Shown: positions 9,476 through 18,273 of the stretch, piece by piece
Numbering within the stretch: position 1 is the stretch's first letter
Layout: every line of letters begins with the position of its first letter
Source: Farysia itapuensis
Lineage: Eukaryota; Basidiomycota; Ustilaginomycetes; Ustilaginales; Ustilaginaceae
Reading direction: 5' to 3'
Assembly (NCBI GenBank): GCA_023212645.1
Contig: JALBYC010000008.1
Location: forward strand, 62,001-126,000
DNA length: 64,000 bases
The notes under the pieces: generated by a model
What the model was told of the DNA's origin: nothing
What the model saw: only the letters and a program-made list of their open reading frames with translations
Databases searched by the model: none
Translations under genes and position numbers: made by a program

Positions 9476-9870
9476 ACGTGAGCGTATGGCAGGCTGGGCG
9501 TGCACGCACAGACACTGTATGAGGAAATTGTGATGATGGGCGCCTTCCTCTGCCTGTGCTACTGAAACGCAGCTTGCGTACTCTATCCTGCCATACACCT
9601 GTGATTGGTGCCGTCGAACCCCGACATTTCCCGACCTCTTCGTGTCCGCCCCACTTCATTACTGCACAAGCCACGCCCCTATCCATGCTTAAAGTTGGAG
9701 TGCGCCCCCCACCCAAAATAAAGCTTTCGGCGACTTCCTGTCCTTCATTAATGCGCCCAATCCACCTACTCCCCTGTCCCTCTTCTCACCATATCTCGCT
9801 CAGAAAAATTCCTTTCACTCCCAGAACTTCGCTATACACTCCTGGACCCTCTACGAGCATTAGTAGCACC
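9476..9870. other. Non-coding stretch between gag remnant and tRNA gene, nothing recognised
   Basis: About 395 bases with pyrimidine-rich patches and no recognisable protein motif. It may contain further degraded element sequence. Confidence 0.4.
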
Positions 9871-9887
9871 AAAAAATAGCAAAAAAA
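9871..9887 (-). terminator. RNA polymerase III terminator of the tRNA-Glu gene
   Basis: Just downstream of the tRNA 3' end on the minus strand are a run of seven T (9887-9881) and, after a short gap, a run of six T (9876-9871). Oligo-T tracts of this length are the standard Pol III stop signal; the second run would serve as a backup. Confidence 0.8.
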
Positions 9888-9890
9888 TGG

Positions 9891-9969
9891 TTCCCGGCCG
9901 GGGAATTGAACCCCGGTCTTCTCGGACCGAATTGAGAGCGAGATATCTTAGCCACTAGACGAACCAGGA
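9891..9969 (-). tRNA. tRNA-Glu(CTC): tRNA-Glu (CTC anticodon) with a 7-base intron
   Basis: Read on the minus strand, a full cloverleaf folds. The acceptor arm is TCCTGGT with GCCGGGA (two G-U pairs), with A as discriminator. The D arm is GTCT/AGAT. The anticodon stem is TCTCG/CGAGA and the T arm is CGGGG/CCCCG around TTCAATT. The anticodon loop reads CTCTCA then ATTCGGT then C: anticodon CTC at positions 34-36, and a 7-base intron at the canonical 37/38 site. The total of 79 bases is 72 plus the intron. No genomic CCA is present, as expected in eukaryotes. Confidence 0.92.
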
Positions 9970-10057
9970 CTTGTTGAATTGGGGTTCACGGATTAGATTT
10001 ATGTATGTGAGCTAAGCAAAGGTGGTCCGAGTTCCGAGGTTACACTTCTGTGCATTG

Positions 10058-11452
10058 CTATGGGCTGGGCTCAATTAGGGTGGATGTGTACTGGAGCCAG
10101 GTGGCGATCTGCTTGTAGGTTTGACGGGCTTTGTCGAGCTCGGTGTCGAGGGAGAAGTAGTCGTGGACGGCGTGGGGATAGACGTGGTGGACGATGGGGG
10201 AGTGTAGCTCAGAGCGGGCGATGTGGACGCGGTGGGATGTTTGCGGGGTGGGCAGATGGCGGGCTTTGCGGAGCATATTGATAAAGAGCTGGCCTTCGTC
10301 TAGGAAAGCCTCGACGCCGCCGTTTGCGAGAAAGACGGGCGGCATTGCGGCCAATTCGGAGTCGGATCTGCTGACGGCGGTGATCCACGGGTCAGAGAGG
10401 GGGAAGGGAAGAGAGCGGTATGCATTTGCCTGAATGGCCCATGCTTCCAGCTCCATGTTGATAATGTCCTGGCGTACGTTGGTGATTCGGCTTTTGAAGC
10501 TGAGGTCGCCGGGCGCGAGCCAGGGCGAAAGCAGTAGCAGGCCTGGGATTTTGGCAGGGCGCGTGTACACAAGGTCGCCGTGCAGGCGGAGGTAGCGCTC
10601 AAGCTGCAAGGTGAGGAAGGCACCATGGCTGTCTCCGCCAATGTAGATCTGCTCTGGCGTGTACTTGAGCTCGTTGAGGAGGTGAAGGTAGCCCGAGAGC
10701 GCCTGGTAGAGGTGGACGGGACACGGCGCAAAGGGGGCCAAATTGTAGTCGACCGAGAACAGGTCGATTCCCGCCCCACGCGCGAGGTTCTTGGCGAGAT
10801 TCTGGCCCATAAAGTGGTCGCCAGCGTTGAAAGTGACACCGGCGCCGCCGTGCAAGTAGAGCAGGACTGGGTTGGGCGGCCTCGCGCCTTCCTGCGGCTG
10901 AGGCGGCGCCGAGGTGTGGGTGAACCAGAAGGCGCGGATCTCGTACTTGGCCCACTTTGCGTCCAGCAGCGGCGGACCTTCGTACGCCTCTGTCACAATC
11001 TTGCGTTGCTCGGCAGCGTTGGTTTTGACGGAGAGGATGCCGTCGAGGTGTTTGGGCGCTGCGGGCTGGATCCAGACTCTGTCGACGGGTGCGTTGGTGG
11101 AAGCGACAGATCCGCCAGGCCCAGACATGTTGAGCGCACTGATGACGGCGGCAAGCGCCGAGTTGCGGTCACGCAGTCCACCTTTACGTGCAGCGATGGG
11201 CTGGACTTCGAACCGCATCACATTGCGCACCACGCGTCGCAGGATCAGAACATAAGTCGCCGTCCCCACACTCCAATTGCGGTTCAGTCGAAACGCCGGA
11301 ACGAGCGAGTACAGCAGAAACAACGGCACGGCAACGATGCTCGTCAGACTAAAGTAGATGTGGAACGCGAGCAGACGCAGGAAGGGGAGCACGAACGCAG
11401 GTCGAGGAGGCAATGCCTGCTCAATCGCTGCCAACACCTCTGCGTCGACCAT
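10058..11452 (-). CDS. Membrane-anchored alpha/beta hydrolase-3 family esterase (paralogue 1)
   Basis: This 464-residue protein has a hydrophobic N-terminal segment at about 23-52 (FLRLLAFHIYFSLTSIVAVP), likely a signal anchor. The hydrolase core follows: the oxyanion motif LYLHGGAGVTF near 195-205, the nucleophile elbow GGDSHGA near 270, a probable catalytic Asp in the region around FLDEG, and a catalytic His in VYPHAVHDYF near the C-terminus. This is the HSL/arylacetamide-deacetylase type. Fungal relatives include steryl acetyl hydrolases and other esterases that deacetylate lipophilic compounds. Substrate cannot be read from sequence. It is divergently transcribed from a close paralogue (11820-13280) with 367 bases between start codons. 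Confidence 0.85.
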   Translation of the reverse strand: MVDAEVLAAIEQALPPRPAFVLPFLRLLAFHIYFSLTSIVAVPLFLLYSLVPAFRLNRNWSVGTATYVLILRRVVRNVMRFEVQPIAARKGGLRDRNSALAAVISALNMSGPGGSVASTNAPVDRVWIQPAAPKHLDGILSVKTNAAEQRKIVTEAYEGPPLLDAKWAKYEIRAFWFTHTSAPPQPQEGARPPNPVLLYLHGGAGVTFNAGDHFMGQNLAKNLARGAGIDLFSVDYNLAPFAPCPVHLYQALSGYLHLLNELKYTPEQIYIGGDSHGAFLTLQLERYLRLHGDLVYTRPAKIPGLLLLSPWLAPGDLSFKSRITNVRQDIINMELEAWAIQANAYRSLPFPLSDPWITAVSRSDSELAAMPPVFLANGGVEAFLDEGQLFINMLRKARHLPTPQTSHRVHIARSELHSPIVHHVYPHAVHDYFSLDTELDKARQTYKQIATWLQYTSTLIEPSP

Positions 11453-11819
11453 GGTTGTGTTTGCGACATGCCGAGCGGCGGGGAAGAGACGCTTGCTACT
11501 AATACGTTTTTGCGGGGACCATGTTGGTTGGACAAGAGCCCCGCGTTATCCGACAGTGCGGGGGGATCCACCTCCCCGGCTTTTCCACGATGAAACCCCG
11601 CAAACATGCAGATCATCGGGCGCGGAACGCGCGGAGCGCGGAACAGCAACGAGAGACTCGATCTGACAGATTTAGGCGTACGGCGTGGCGTATAGGCGTA
11701 TATGGCGTATGCAGCGCAAAGGTTGGCGGCTTTCAGCGTATATTCTTTTTGGCGCAAAGGAAGCGGTGACCCGGTTACCACTAAGCTCAGAACTTCCTTC
11801 CTATCTTGTCAACATCAAC
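11453..11819. promoter_or_regulatory. Shared promoter of the two hydrolase paralogues, with clustered GCGGGG and GGCGT motifs
   Basis: Six GC-box motifs fitting the fungal Mig1/CreA consensus SYGGRG lie in about 125 bases: GCGGGG at 11478, 11512 and 11558, CCCCGC at 11539 and 11596, and CCCCGG at 11574. Closer to the plus-strand gene, five copies of GGCGT occur within 34 bases (11675, 11682, 11687, 11695, 11704). The motif counts are read directly. Carbon-source control through a Mig1/CreA-type repressor is inference. Confidence 0.5.
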
Positions 11820-13280
11820 ATGTCGTCGTCGTCGGAGGAAAAGCAGTCGGTCGTTGTCAAGAGGAGCGTCAACCCGGCCGTCGTTGCGGCTATTCAGCGA
11901 GCGTCGCCTCCGCGCCCCGCCTATCTCGTCCCCTTTTTGCGTCTGTTGGCCTTTCACCTCTACTTTTTCCCCACAAGCTTGATTGCGATCCCGCTGTTTT
12001 TGCTGCGCTCTCTGATTCCGGCTCTGCGTCTGAACCGCAAATGGAGCGTGGTCAGCGCGACTTACATTATGGTCGTCCGCCGTGTGATGCGCAACTTGAT
12101 CCGCTTCCACGTGCAGCCCATTGCGGCGCGAAAGGGCGGCCTGCGTGACCGAAACTCGCTGCTGGGTGCCATTGTCAGCGCTGCCAACCTCTCTGGCCCT
12201 GGTGGCTCGGTGATCCATGCAAAGGAGAAAGTCAAGGCGCTCAAGCTCGATGCCCAGACGGGCCGCATTGATAAAGTCTGGGTACCGCCTGCCGGCCCAG
12301 AGTACCTCGAGGGCATCCTGGCCCTCAAGACCAGCGCCAATGACCGACGCCAGGTCAGCACGCAAGACTACCAAGGTCCGCCGCTGCTCGATGCAAAGTG
12401 GGCCAAATGGCACGTACGCGCGTTTTGGTTCACCCACAAACCACACACCATCCCACCCCAGCCTCGCGCCACCACCAAGCCCGACCGATCCGTCCTGCTC
12501 TACTTCCACGGCGGCGCTGGCGTCACCTTCAACGCCGGCGACCTGCACATGGGCCAGAATCTGGCCAAGAATTTGGCGCGTGATGCAGCCATCGACGTGT
12601 TCTCGCTCGACTACAACTTGGCCCCCTTTGCGCCGTGTCCCGTGCAACTGTACCAGGCGCTCTCGGGCTACGTGTACCTCGTCAACGAGCTCAAGTACAC
12701 GCCAGAGCAGATTTACATTGGTGGTGATAGCCATGGTTCTTGGCTGACGCTGCAGCTGGAGCGATATCTGCGCTCGTACGTGCTCACGGGCTCTGCGCGT
12801 ATCCCCGGACTGATCCTCCTCTCGCCTTGGGTCGCACCCGATGACCTCAGCTTCAAGAGCCGCGAGGCAAACGTCCGCTACGATATCATCAACCTCAAGT
12901 ACGAAGAGTGGGGGATTCGCGCCGCCGGGTATCGCACTCTGCCCATCCCCTTTTCCGACCCGTGGATCACGCACATCAACAAGAGCCTGCCCGAACTGGC
13001 CGCCATGCCGCCCGTTTTCGTCGCAAATGGCGGCGTCGAAGTGCTGCTAGACGAGGGACAGTACTTTGTCAACCAACTGCGCAAGGCAAACAACCTCCCC
13101 ACCTCAACCTCGGCCCATCGCATCATCCTCTCCCCCGGCGAACTCAACTGTCGCATCGTACACCACGTCTACCCAGACCAGGTCCACGACTACTTTACCG
13201 TCGACACCGAAATCGCCAAAGCCCGCAAAACCTACAGACAGATCGCCACCTGGCTCAAATTCACCCACACCTTGCTCTAA
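11820..13280 (+). CDS. Membrane-anchored alpha/beta hydrolase-3 family esterase (paralogue 2)
   Basis: This 486-residue protein is closely related to the product of 10058-11452 along its whole length; blocks such as HVQPIAARKGGLRDRNS differ by one residue between them. It has a hydrophobic signal-anchor-like segment (about 36-62), the oxyanion motif LYFHGGAGVTF, the nucleophile elbow GGDSHGS (Ser inside GDSHG) and the His in VYPDQVHDYF. All catalytic positions are intact. An insertion absent from paralogue 1 (around KVKALKLDAQ, about residue 137) and a Ser/Glu/Lys-rich N-terminus distinguish it. The start is the ATG at 11820 after AACATCAAC; the frame is open upstream but reads through promoter repeats. 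The head-to-head arrangement indicates a local inverted duplication. Confidence 0.86.
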   Translation: MSSSSEEKQSVVVKRSVNPAVVAAIQRASPPRPAYLVPFLRLLAFHLYFFPTSLIAIPLFLLRSLIPALRLNRKWSVVSATYIMVVRRVMRNLIRFHVQPIAARKGGLRDRNSLLGAIVSAANLSGPGGSVIHAKEKVKALKLDAQTGRIDKVWVPPAGPEYLEGILALKTSANDRRQVSTQDYQGPPLLDAKWAKWHVRAFWFTHKPHTIPPQPRATTKPDRSVLLYFHGGAGVTFNAGDLHMGQNLAKNLARDAAIDVFSLDYNLAPFAPCPVQLYQALSGYVYLVNELKYTPEQIYIGGDSHGSWLTLQLERYLRSYVLTGSARIPGLILLSPWVAPDDLSFKSREANVRYDIINLKYEEWGIRAAGYRTLPIPFSDPWITHINKSLPELAAMPPVFVANGGVEVLLDEGQYFVNQLRKANNLPTSTSAHRIILSPGELNCRIVHHVYPDQVHDYFTVDTEIAKARKTYRQIATWLKFTHTLL

Positions 13281-13334
13281 ATCGCACCCCCTCGCCGCTC
13301 TGAATTTGTTTGTTAATTGAATGCGTGCAGTGTT

Positions 13335-14990
13335 TTACTCGACTTCGCTCTCTAGCTCTTCCTCTTCGTTTTCTGATAGCTCGTCGTCATCATCATCGTC
13401 GTCGCTAAAGAGAGCTTCGAGATCGGCGAGGTCAAGTCCCTGTGCCTGTGCATCGCTGAGCGCTTTTTCGAGTGCTTGCAGTTCTTCGTCTTCCGCCACG
13501 GTGTCGATCTCGTCTTCCTCTGCCGATTCCAGCGTCGCCTCGTCGTCGTCGCTTGCAATTGCTTCATCATCATCGTCGTCGTCGCTGGCTTCTTGGTGGT
13601 GAGCTGTGTCGGCGTCGAGTGTGCCGACGGTGGTGAGGCAGGTGAGTCGCGTTCCTTTGGTGTCAAATTGCGCGATGCACTGTGTTTCCACCACAGCGCC
13701 GGCGGCAGTCGCGGTGACGATGGCGGTGAGGTCAAAGACGCGGATCAGGCCATCGGACGAGATGGTCGTCGCCACGTAGCTCGTCCCACCAGACGGTACG
13801 AGCACGGGTAGCACGGAAACAGACCGAACACGGTTCCCATGTCCAGTCAGACGGCCTACTTCCACCAGCGTATCCAGCTCGCCGTCTTCCCCCTGCGGCT
13901 CAGCGGGGGCGTCCAGATCGAAAACCTTGACGATCCCATCTTCCAGCCCGGCGAAGAGCAGTTCGCGCTGCGAGCCGTTGGCGTCGGTGACGCGGAAGAA
14001 GCAGACATCGCCAATGCGGCGCTTCTCCTCGACTTCGGCAACTTTGGTCATGTCGGTGGTGAAAATCATCGCCTGGCGGTAGGCGAGGACGACAAAGCGT
14101 GTGCCGAGAGTGTCCCAGCGGACGAGGTCTGCTTCGACACCGATCCGCGTCGATGCAGCTGCCTGGCCACGCATCAGATCCCACATGCGAATCGTCCGAT
14201 CCGATCCCACGCTCAGCGCCAACCGACCCGTAGGATGCGGCGCGGCGCTATTGATGCGCCCAATGTGTCCCTTGAGTGTGCGCAGCAAGGCCCAGTCTCG
14301 CGTCCGGTACAGGTTCATGTTGGCATCGGCACTCGTGGTCAGCAGGTAGGTGCGCGAGGCGAAAACGAGCGAGGTAATGGTGCCTTCGTGTCCCGTCAGT
14401 TGCCCGACTTCTCGGCGCTTGCGCAGGTCCCACACTTTGACAATCTCATCAGTGCCGCCGGTAGCGAGCCATTTCGAGTCAGCGCCTGCCGTAGCCACCG
14501 TTCGGATCGACGAGATATGCGCGGGAAAGGTGAAAATCGGCTTCAACTGCACTCCAAATCCATCTTGAGCAGGTGTCAGTAGCGCTTCGATGCCGTAGAG
14601 CAGCCGCTCGTACGACCCTGCCACGATCTTGAACGCCGCCGTGGGCACGGGTGGTTTGACAAGCACAGACGGCGCTGGTGCTTTGCCCTTGGTCTGCTTC
14701 CGCACTGCATGCTGCTCCGCTTTGCGCTCAGTTGCAGCCTGTTGCTTCTCCTGCAGTGCAGCTGCTTTTTTGGCCTGGATGTACTCGTGTTTCGTCTTGG
14801 GCTTTGGGTCGTCTTTGGCGCGAGTGCGTTGGATGGGTTTCTTGGGCGGTTGCGGCGGTGTTTCGGGCTGTGACCTCTGTTTTTTGGCCGACTTGCGGAA
14901 TACAGTGGCCGAGGGCGCACCTGTACGTGACGCACCCGCTGCTCCAGACCCAGACGCTTCGTTGCTGCGTGTTCTTTTCTGTCCGGCCAT
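13335..14990 (-). CDS. MAK11: MAK11/PAK1IP1-type WD40 protein of 60S ribosome biogenesis
   Basis: This 551-residue single-exon protein has a basic N-terminus (about 1-105) with nuclear-signal-like KK/RTR clusters. WD40 repeats follow from about residue 110 to 430, including GGTDEIVKVWDL, LTGHEGTITSLVF and SVGSDRTIRMWDL. A strongly acidic C-terminal tail has long Asp/Glu runs. The opening of the propeller (AGSYERLLYGIEAL) and repeat spacing match MAK11 (human PAK1IP1), which acts with Rlp24 in nucleolar pre-60S assembly. The acidic tail is unusually long. I used the ATG at 14990 (MAGQKR); an in-frame ATG at 15014 would add eight residues. Confidence 0.85.
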   Translation of the reverse strand: MAGQKRTRSNEASGSGAAGASRTGAPSATVFRKSAKKQRSQPETPPQPPKKPIQRTRAKDDPKPKTKHEYIQAKKAAALQEKQQAATERKAEQHAVRKQTKGKAPAPSVLVKPPVPTAAFKIVAGSYERLLYGIEALLTPAQDGFGVQLKPIFTFPAHISSIRTVATAGADSKWLATGGTDEIVKVWDLRKRREVGQLTGHEGTITSLVFASRTYLLTTSADANMNLYRTRDWALLRTLKGHIGRINSAAPHPTGRLALSVGSDRTIRMWDLMRGQAAASTRIGVEADLVRWDTLGTRFVVLAYRQAMIFTTDMTKVAEVEEKRRIGDVCFFRVTDANGSQRELLFAGLEDGIVKVFDLDAPAEPQGEDGELDTLVEVGRLTGHGNRVRSVSVLPVLVPSGGTSYVATTISSDGLIRVFDLTAIVTATAAGAVVETQCIAQFDTKGTRLTCLTTVGTLDADTAHHQEASDDDDDDEAIASDDDEATLESAEEDEIDTVAEDEELQALEKALSDAQAQGLDLADLEALFSDDDDDDDELSENEEEELESEVE

Positions 14991-15113
14991 GGTGCTGTGT
15001 ATGTATGATTCCAAGCATATTTCCCGCCAATCAATTTCTTCCTAAAAATTTCTCGTCAGTTCCTCGGAACTCGGACACGACTCAAGCGTACTACTGGGCC
15101 AGTGATTACTGCA

Positions 15114-16220
15114 TTACTTATTAACAAGGTTGTGGATGCGGTCAATGACGTCTAGATAGGCGTGCGTGGCGGGACTGTCCGGGTATTCGTCGGTGAAGCT
15201 GACACCGAGATCGCAGCTCTTGCCGATGCGTGGATCGAGAGGGATGGAGCCGAGGAAGGGGATGTCCAGCTCGGCACACATGGCCTTGGCACCTCCGGTT
15301 GATGGGTAGAAAATCTCCGAGTAGCCTGTGCAGGAGGGGCAGACAAAGCCGGCCATGTTTTCGACTACGCCGAGAATGGGCACGTTCATCTTGCGGCAGA
15401 ACGAGATTTCTTTGCGTACGTCTTGCAGCGAAACCTCCTGCGGTGTTGTGAGCAGAATCGCGCCAGTAATGCCGGATGCGTTGAGGTAGGATACAATGGA
15501 GAGATGCTCGTCAGACGTGCCTGGAGGCGTATCGATGAGCATATAGTCAATGAGGTGCTTGGATTCGTCTGTGCCGGCATCCTCCTCGAGACCTCCTGTC
15601 CAGTCAACGTCTTTGAGAAACTGCTTGATCAGACCGTTCTTCTTGGGACCTCTCCAGATGACCGCAGACGAGGCTGACGGCAGCAAGAATCCAATGCTCA
15701 TGGCGCACAAATTGTCCGAGACGTAGACGGGCGACCAGCCCTGCGAGGTAGAGTGGATCGTCTGACCGCTCAGCCCCAAGATGGTTGGAATCGACGGCCC
15801 ACAAATGTCAATGTCCATAATGGCGACCTGCTTGAGCGATGCATCCTCTTGCTCGCCTTGCACCTTGGCATCTTCATCGGCAGTGGCGGCAAGATGCGAG
15901 CTAAACGCCCAGCCCAGTTGCGCGGTAAACGTGCTTTTCCCCACACCGCCTTTGCCGGACATGACGAGGATCTTGTGCTTGATGCGGGCCATGCGTTCCT
16001 GAATCACTGGGAGGTCTGGGTCCGGGCCCTTTGGCGCCGACGCACATGCATCCTGGTTGGGACAACCAGCACACGCCGATGCCTTGCCAGCCTGTTCGGA
16101 CTCAGTGCCAGGGCAGTGTTCCGGTGCATTCTCAGGAACCTGGTCGGGTAGTGCACGAGCTATTGACTCGGGCGCAGTCGAGCTCGCTATCGGCGCAGAC
16201 GGATGCTGTACGGCCAACAT
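15114..16220 (-). CDS. NBP35: Cytosolic Fe-S cluster assembly scaffold NBP35
   Basis: This 368-residue P-loop NTPase has an N-terminal four-Cys cluster site at about residues 34-57 (HCPG...[10 protein letters not shown]), which separates NBP35 from CFD1. The Walker A deviant motif [12 protein letters not shown] follows near 86, then the conserved [11 protein letters not shown]. The C-terminal CxxC (CPSC), where the bridging 4Fe-4S cluster binds, lies in [14 protein letters not shown]35 with CFD1 assembles clusters for cytosolic and nuclear proteins. Start is the ATG at 16220 (MLAVQH); a longer reading from 16268 is possible but would enter the AT-rich promoter, which carries a TATATA-like sequence near 16309. 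Confidence 0.94.
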   Translation of the reverse strand: MLAVQHPSAPIASSTAPESIARALPDQVPENAPEHCPGTESEQAGKASACAGCPNQDACASAPKGPDPDLPVIQERMARIKHKILVMSGKGGVGKSTFTAQLGWAFSSHLAATADEDAKVQGEQEDASLKQVAIMDIDICGPSIPTILGLSGQTIHSTSQGWSPVYVSDNLCAMSIGFLLPSASSAVIWRGPKKNGLIKQFLKDVDWTGGLEEDAGTDESKHLIDYMLIDTPPGTSDEHLSIVSYLNASGITGAILLTTPQEVSLQDVRKEISFCRKMNVPILGVVENMAGFVCPSCTGYSEIFYPSTGGAKAMCAELDIPFLGSIPLDPRIGKSCDLGVSFTDEYPDSPATHAYLDVIDRIHNLVNK

Positions 16221-16337
16221 GATGGTTGGTCCAAAGGAAGAAAAACTCAGCCCAAATCGGCAATGCAACGCGCAACCTTAATAAAATTGAAAAATAATCG
16301 CGGCCAAAAATATATAAGCAAAATTACGCAGAAAATA

Positions 16338-18050
16338 TCAAGTGGCTATCTTTTTGGCAGGCGAAGGGGTCGCTTCTTCGGCGACAGCTGTGAGATGTGG
16401 TTCTGGCGTCTTGCGTTTCCGTGACTGTGCTGCGTCTGCATCTCCATTCTGTATCTGTGCGGTGGGGGTTTGTGCTCGACTGGCTGATCTGCGCTTGATA
16501 CCGGCACTTCCCGTTCTACGTCCGTCTGGGGTGGTGCCAAAGCGCGTCCCTCCCGTGACGCTGTCATTCAAACTTTTGGCGGAATGGTGACAGCTGGCGT
16601 GGTAGTAGGTGCCGTCGACTTTGATCGCATTGAGCCAGATCCACTCTTCTTCGTCTTCGCTCCATTGCGATTTGAACGCTTCTTTGCAGATCGGACACGG
16701 CTTGCTTGCCTGTTCCGGATCGCCGGGGGCAACGACAAAGGTTTTCTCAAATTTTTCCCGCATCGCCTTGTCCTGCGTCGCATTGACGGCAGATTTCCCT
16801 CCACCAGGCGCATCGTCGTGCGCTTTGGCAGCACTGGTGGGGACAGCATCGTCAAATCCACCACGAATGAAATTTTCCAGACGGTCAAACCAGGAACGAG
16901 ACTGGCCGCGAGCACTCGAGTCTTTGGCGCGTCGGTTTTGCGTAAAGTGCCAGTCCAGATGGCCATCCATGCGTCCTTGGCCCTTTTCGTTCTGCGGATA
17001 TCGGTTGGCACACTGTCTGCATTGCAAGGGCAGATGCTTGTGCAAGATCAGCTCGAACGACGCCGCGGGGGTTTTCTGAAACTCGGGACCCGATGTCTTG
17101 ATGTCGAGCGCCATGATGGCTTTGATGTACTCTTCGTCCTGTTCTGACGCCGGCGGCGGTGGCGGCGCTGGTGCTGCATTCGGCAAGAGACCTGCTTGCA
17201 TAAGGGACGCTATCAAGGAAGAAGCAGCTGTAGACGAAGAGTCCTGTCCTGGAGCCACGAGGCTGGAGAGATTGGCGAGTGCGCCCGACAAGCCCTGTGG
17301 GAAAGCAGAGGAAGAAGCGGGAGGAGGAGCAGTGGGGGCAGGAGCAGTCATGGCAAGCGCATGGGCAGACGGATTGCTCTTCTGAGCAGCAGCACTGAGG
17401 CTATCAAGCTGTGCATGGATCTGATTCAGTTCTTCGGGCGACAGATCAGCAGTGACAATGACCTGGCGAAGCTGCACTAACGAGTCAATTCTCTCGCGCA
17501 GCGCCTGATCTGCGGGACTGCTGGCGAGCGACTGTCCGTCTACGGTCAGCAGATTGTCGATGTTGTAGATCGCTTTCGCCTTGGACTGTCTGGTGTCGAC
17601 GGCTGCGGGCTTGGATGGCATGCCTTGACTACCGAAGAGCGATCGCTCGATATCCCACTGCGCTTTATCGCCAAACAGAGGACGACCAGCATGGCCGGCC
17701 GTCTTCCATGTGGCCAGCAACTCCTCCATGCGCATCTTTGTTGCCTGGTCCACAAGTCTGTAGGTCTCTAGAAACATGGGAACGATGCGCTCAGCCCAGA
17801 GCTGTGTGTAGGGCGCGCCAATGTTTTTGCTGATCGAATCAAGTGTATAGAGGGCGGGAAGACGGATGGAAGGATGGGAGTGCATAATGTGATCATCGAG
17901 ACACTTTGCAACGACGGCCGACATGTAGACGACATGCTCTGCGGCAATAACGGTAAGGTTGGTGATGATGGGCTTGGAATTGAAGGTGAGCGTCGACAGA
18001 TGCGAACGATACATGGCCGCAAACGCATTTTGGTCACCACCACTCGCCAT
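16338..18050 (-). CDS. PCF11: PCF11-type pre-mRNA cleavage/termination factor
   Basis: This 570-residue protein begins with a CID domain (about 1-135) that binds the RNA polymerase II CTD; HPSIRLPALYTLDSISKNIG is its most conserved helix. A middle region rich in Ser, Ala, Pro and Gln follows. The C-terminal half has two zinc-binding modules flanking the Clp1-binding segment: the first around CRQCANRYPQNEKG...HLDWHF, the second CPICKEAFKSQWSEDEEEW...YYHASCH. This is diagnostic of PCF11, the CF IA subunit linking 3' end cleavage with transcription termination. I chose the ATG at 18050 (MASGGDQN); the open frame continues upstream to 18155 without homology. Confidence 0.9.
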   Translation of the reverse strand: MASGGDQNAFAAMYRSHLSTLTFNSKPIITNLTVIAAEHVVYMSAVVAKCLDDHIMHSHPSIRLPALYTLDSISKNIGAPYTQLWAERIVPMFLETYRLVDQATKMRMEELLATWKTAGHAGRPLFGDKAQWDIERSLFGSQGMPSKPAAVDTRQSKAKAIYNIDNLLTVDGQSLASSPADQALRERIDSLVQLRQVIVTADLSPEELNQIHAQLDSLSAAAQKSNPSAHALAMTAPAPTAPPPASSSAFPQGLSGALANLSSLVAPGQDSSSTAASSLIASLMQAGLLPNAAPAPPPPPASEQDEEYIKAIMALDIKTSGPEFQKTPAASFELILHKHLPLQCRQCANRYPQNEKGQGRMDGHLDWHFTQNRRAKDSSARGQSRSWFDRLENFIRGGFDDAVPTSAAKAHDDAPGGGKSAVNATQDKAMREKFEKTFVVAPGDPEQASKPCPICKEAFKSQWSEDEEEWIWLNAIKVDGTYYHASCHHSAKSLNDSVTGGTRFGTTPDGRRTGSAGIKRRSASRAQTPTAQIQNGDADAAQSRKRKTPEPHLTAVAEEATPSPAKKIAT

Positions 18051-18273
18051 CTCAGCAAAAAGGAAAACAACTACAGCCCTCCCCCGGGGACGGAACGAAA
18101 CGGGAAACGCGGCCTCACGATACAACCCAGAGTTGGTGTCTTGACAGCAAATCACTTTTGCAGACTGGCGATGCTTAAAAAAGGAGCGCGGATCCGAACT
18201 ACTTGCGCTCTAACAATGAGAAGAACTTCCTCGCCATCTTCGTGTGACTCGTTACCACTACCCCGCCACCATC

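Noticed and set aside
8652..9969. Ty3-like targeted integration next to the tRNA gene
   Set aside because: Ty3 elements insert at the 5' start site of tRNA genes, but these remnants lie 400 bases or more beyond the tRNA 3' end, so the proximity alone does not support targeting.
10580..11593. A 337-codon plus-strand frame antisense to hydrolase paralogue 1
   Set aside because: It is a mirror frame of a clearly conserved gene, kept open by codon composition; it has no domain or sensible motif.
11787..12974. A 395-codon minus-strand frame antisense to hydrolase paralogue 2
   Set aside because: It mirrors the same antisense pattern seen in paralogue 1 and has an Arg/Gly/Val/Asp-rich, non-protein-like composition.
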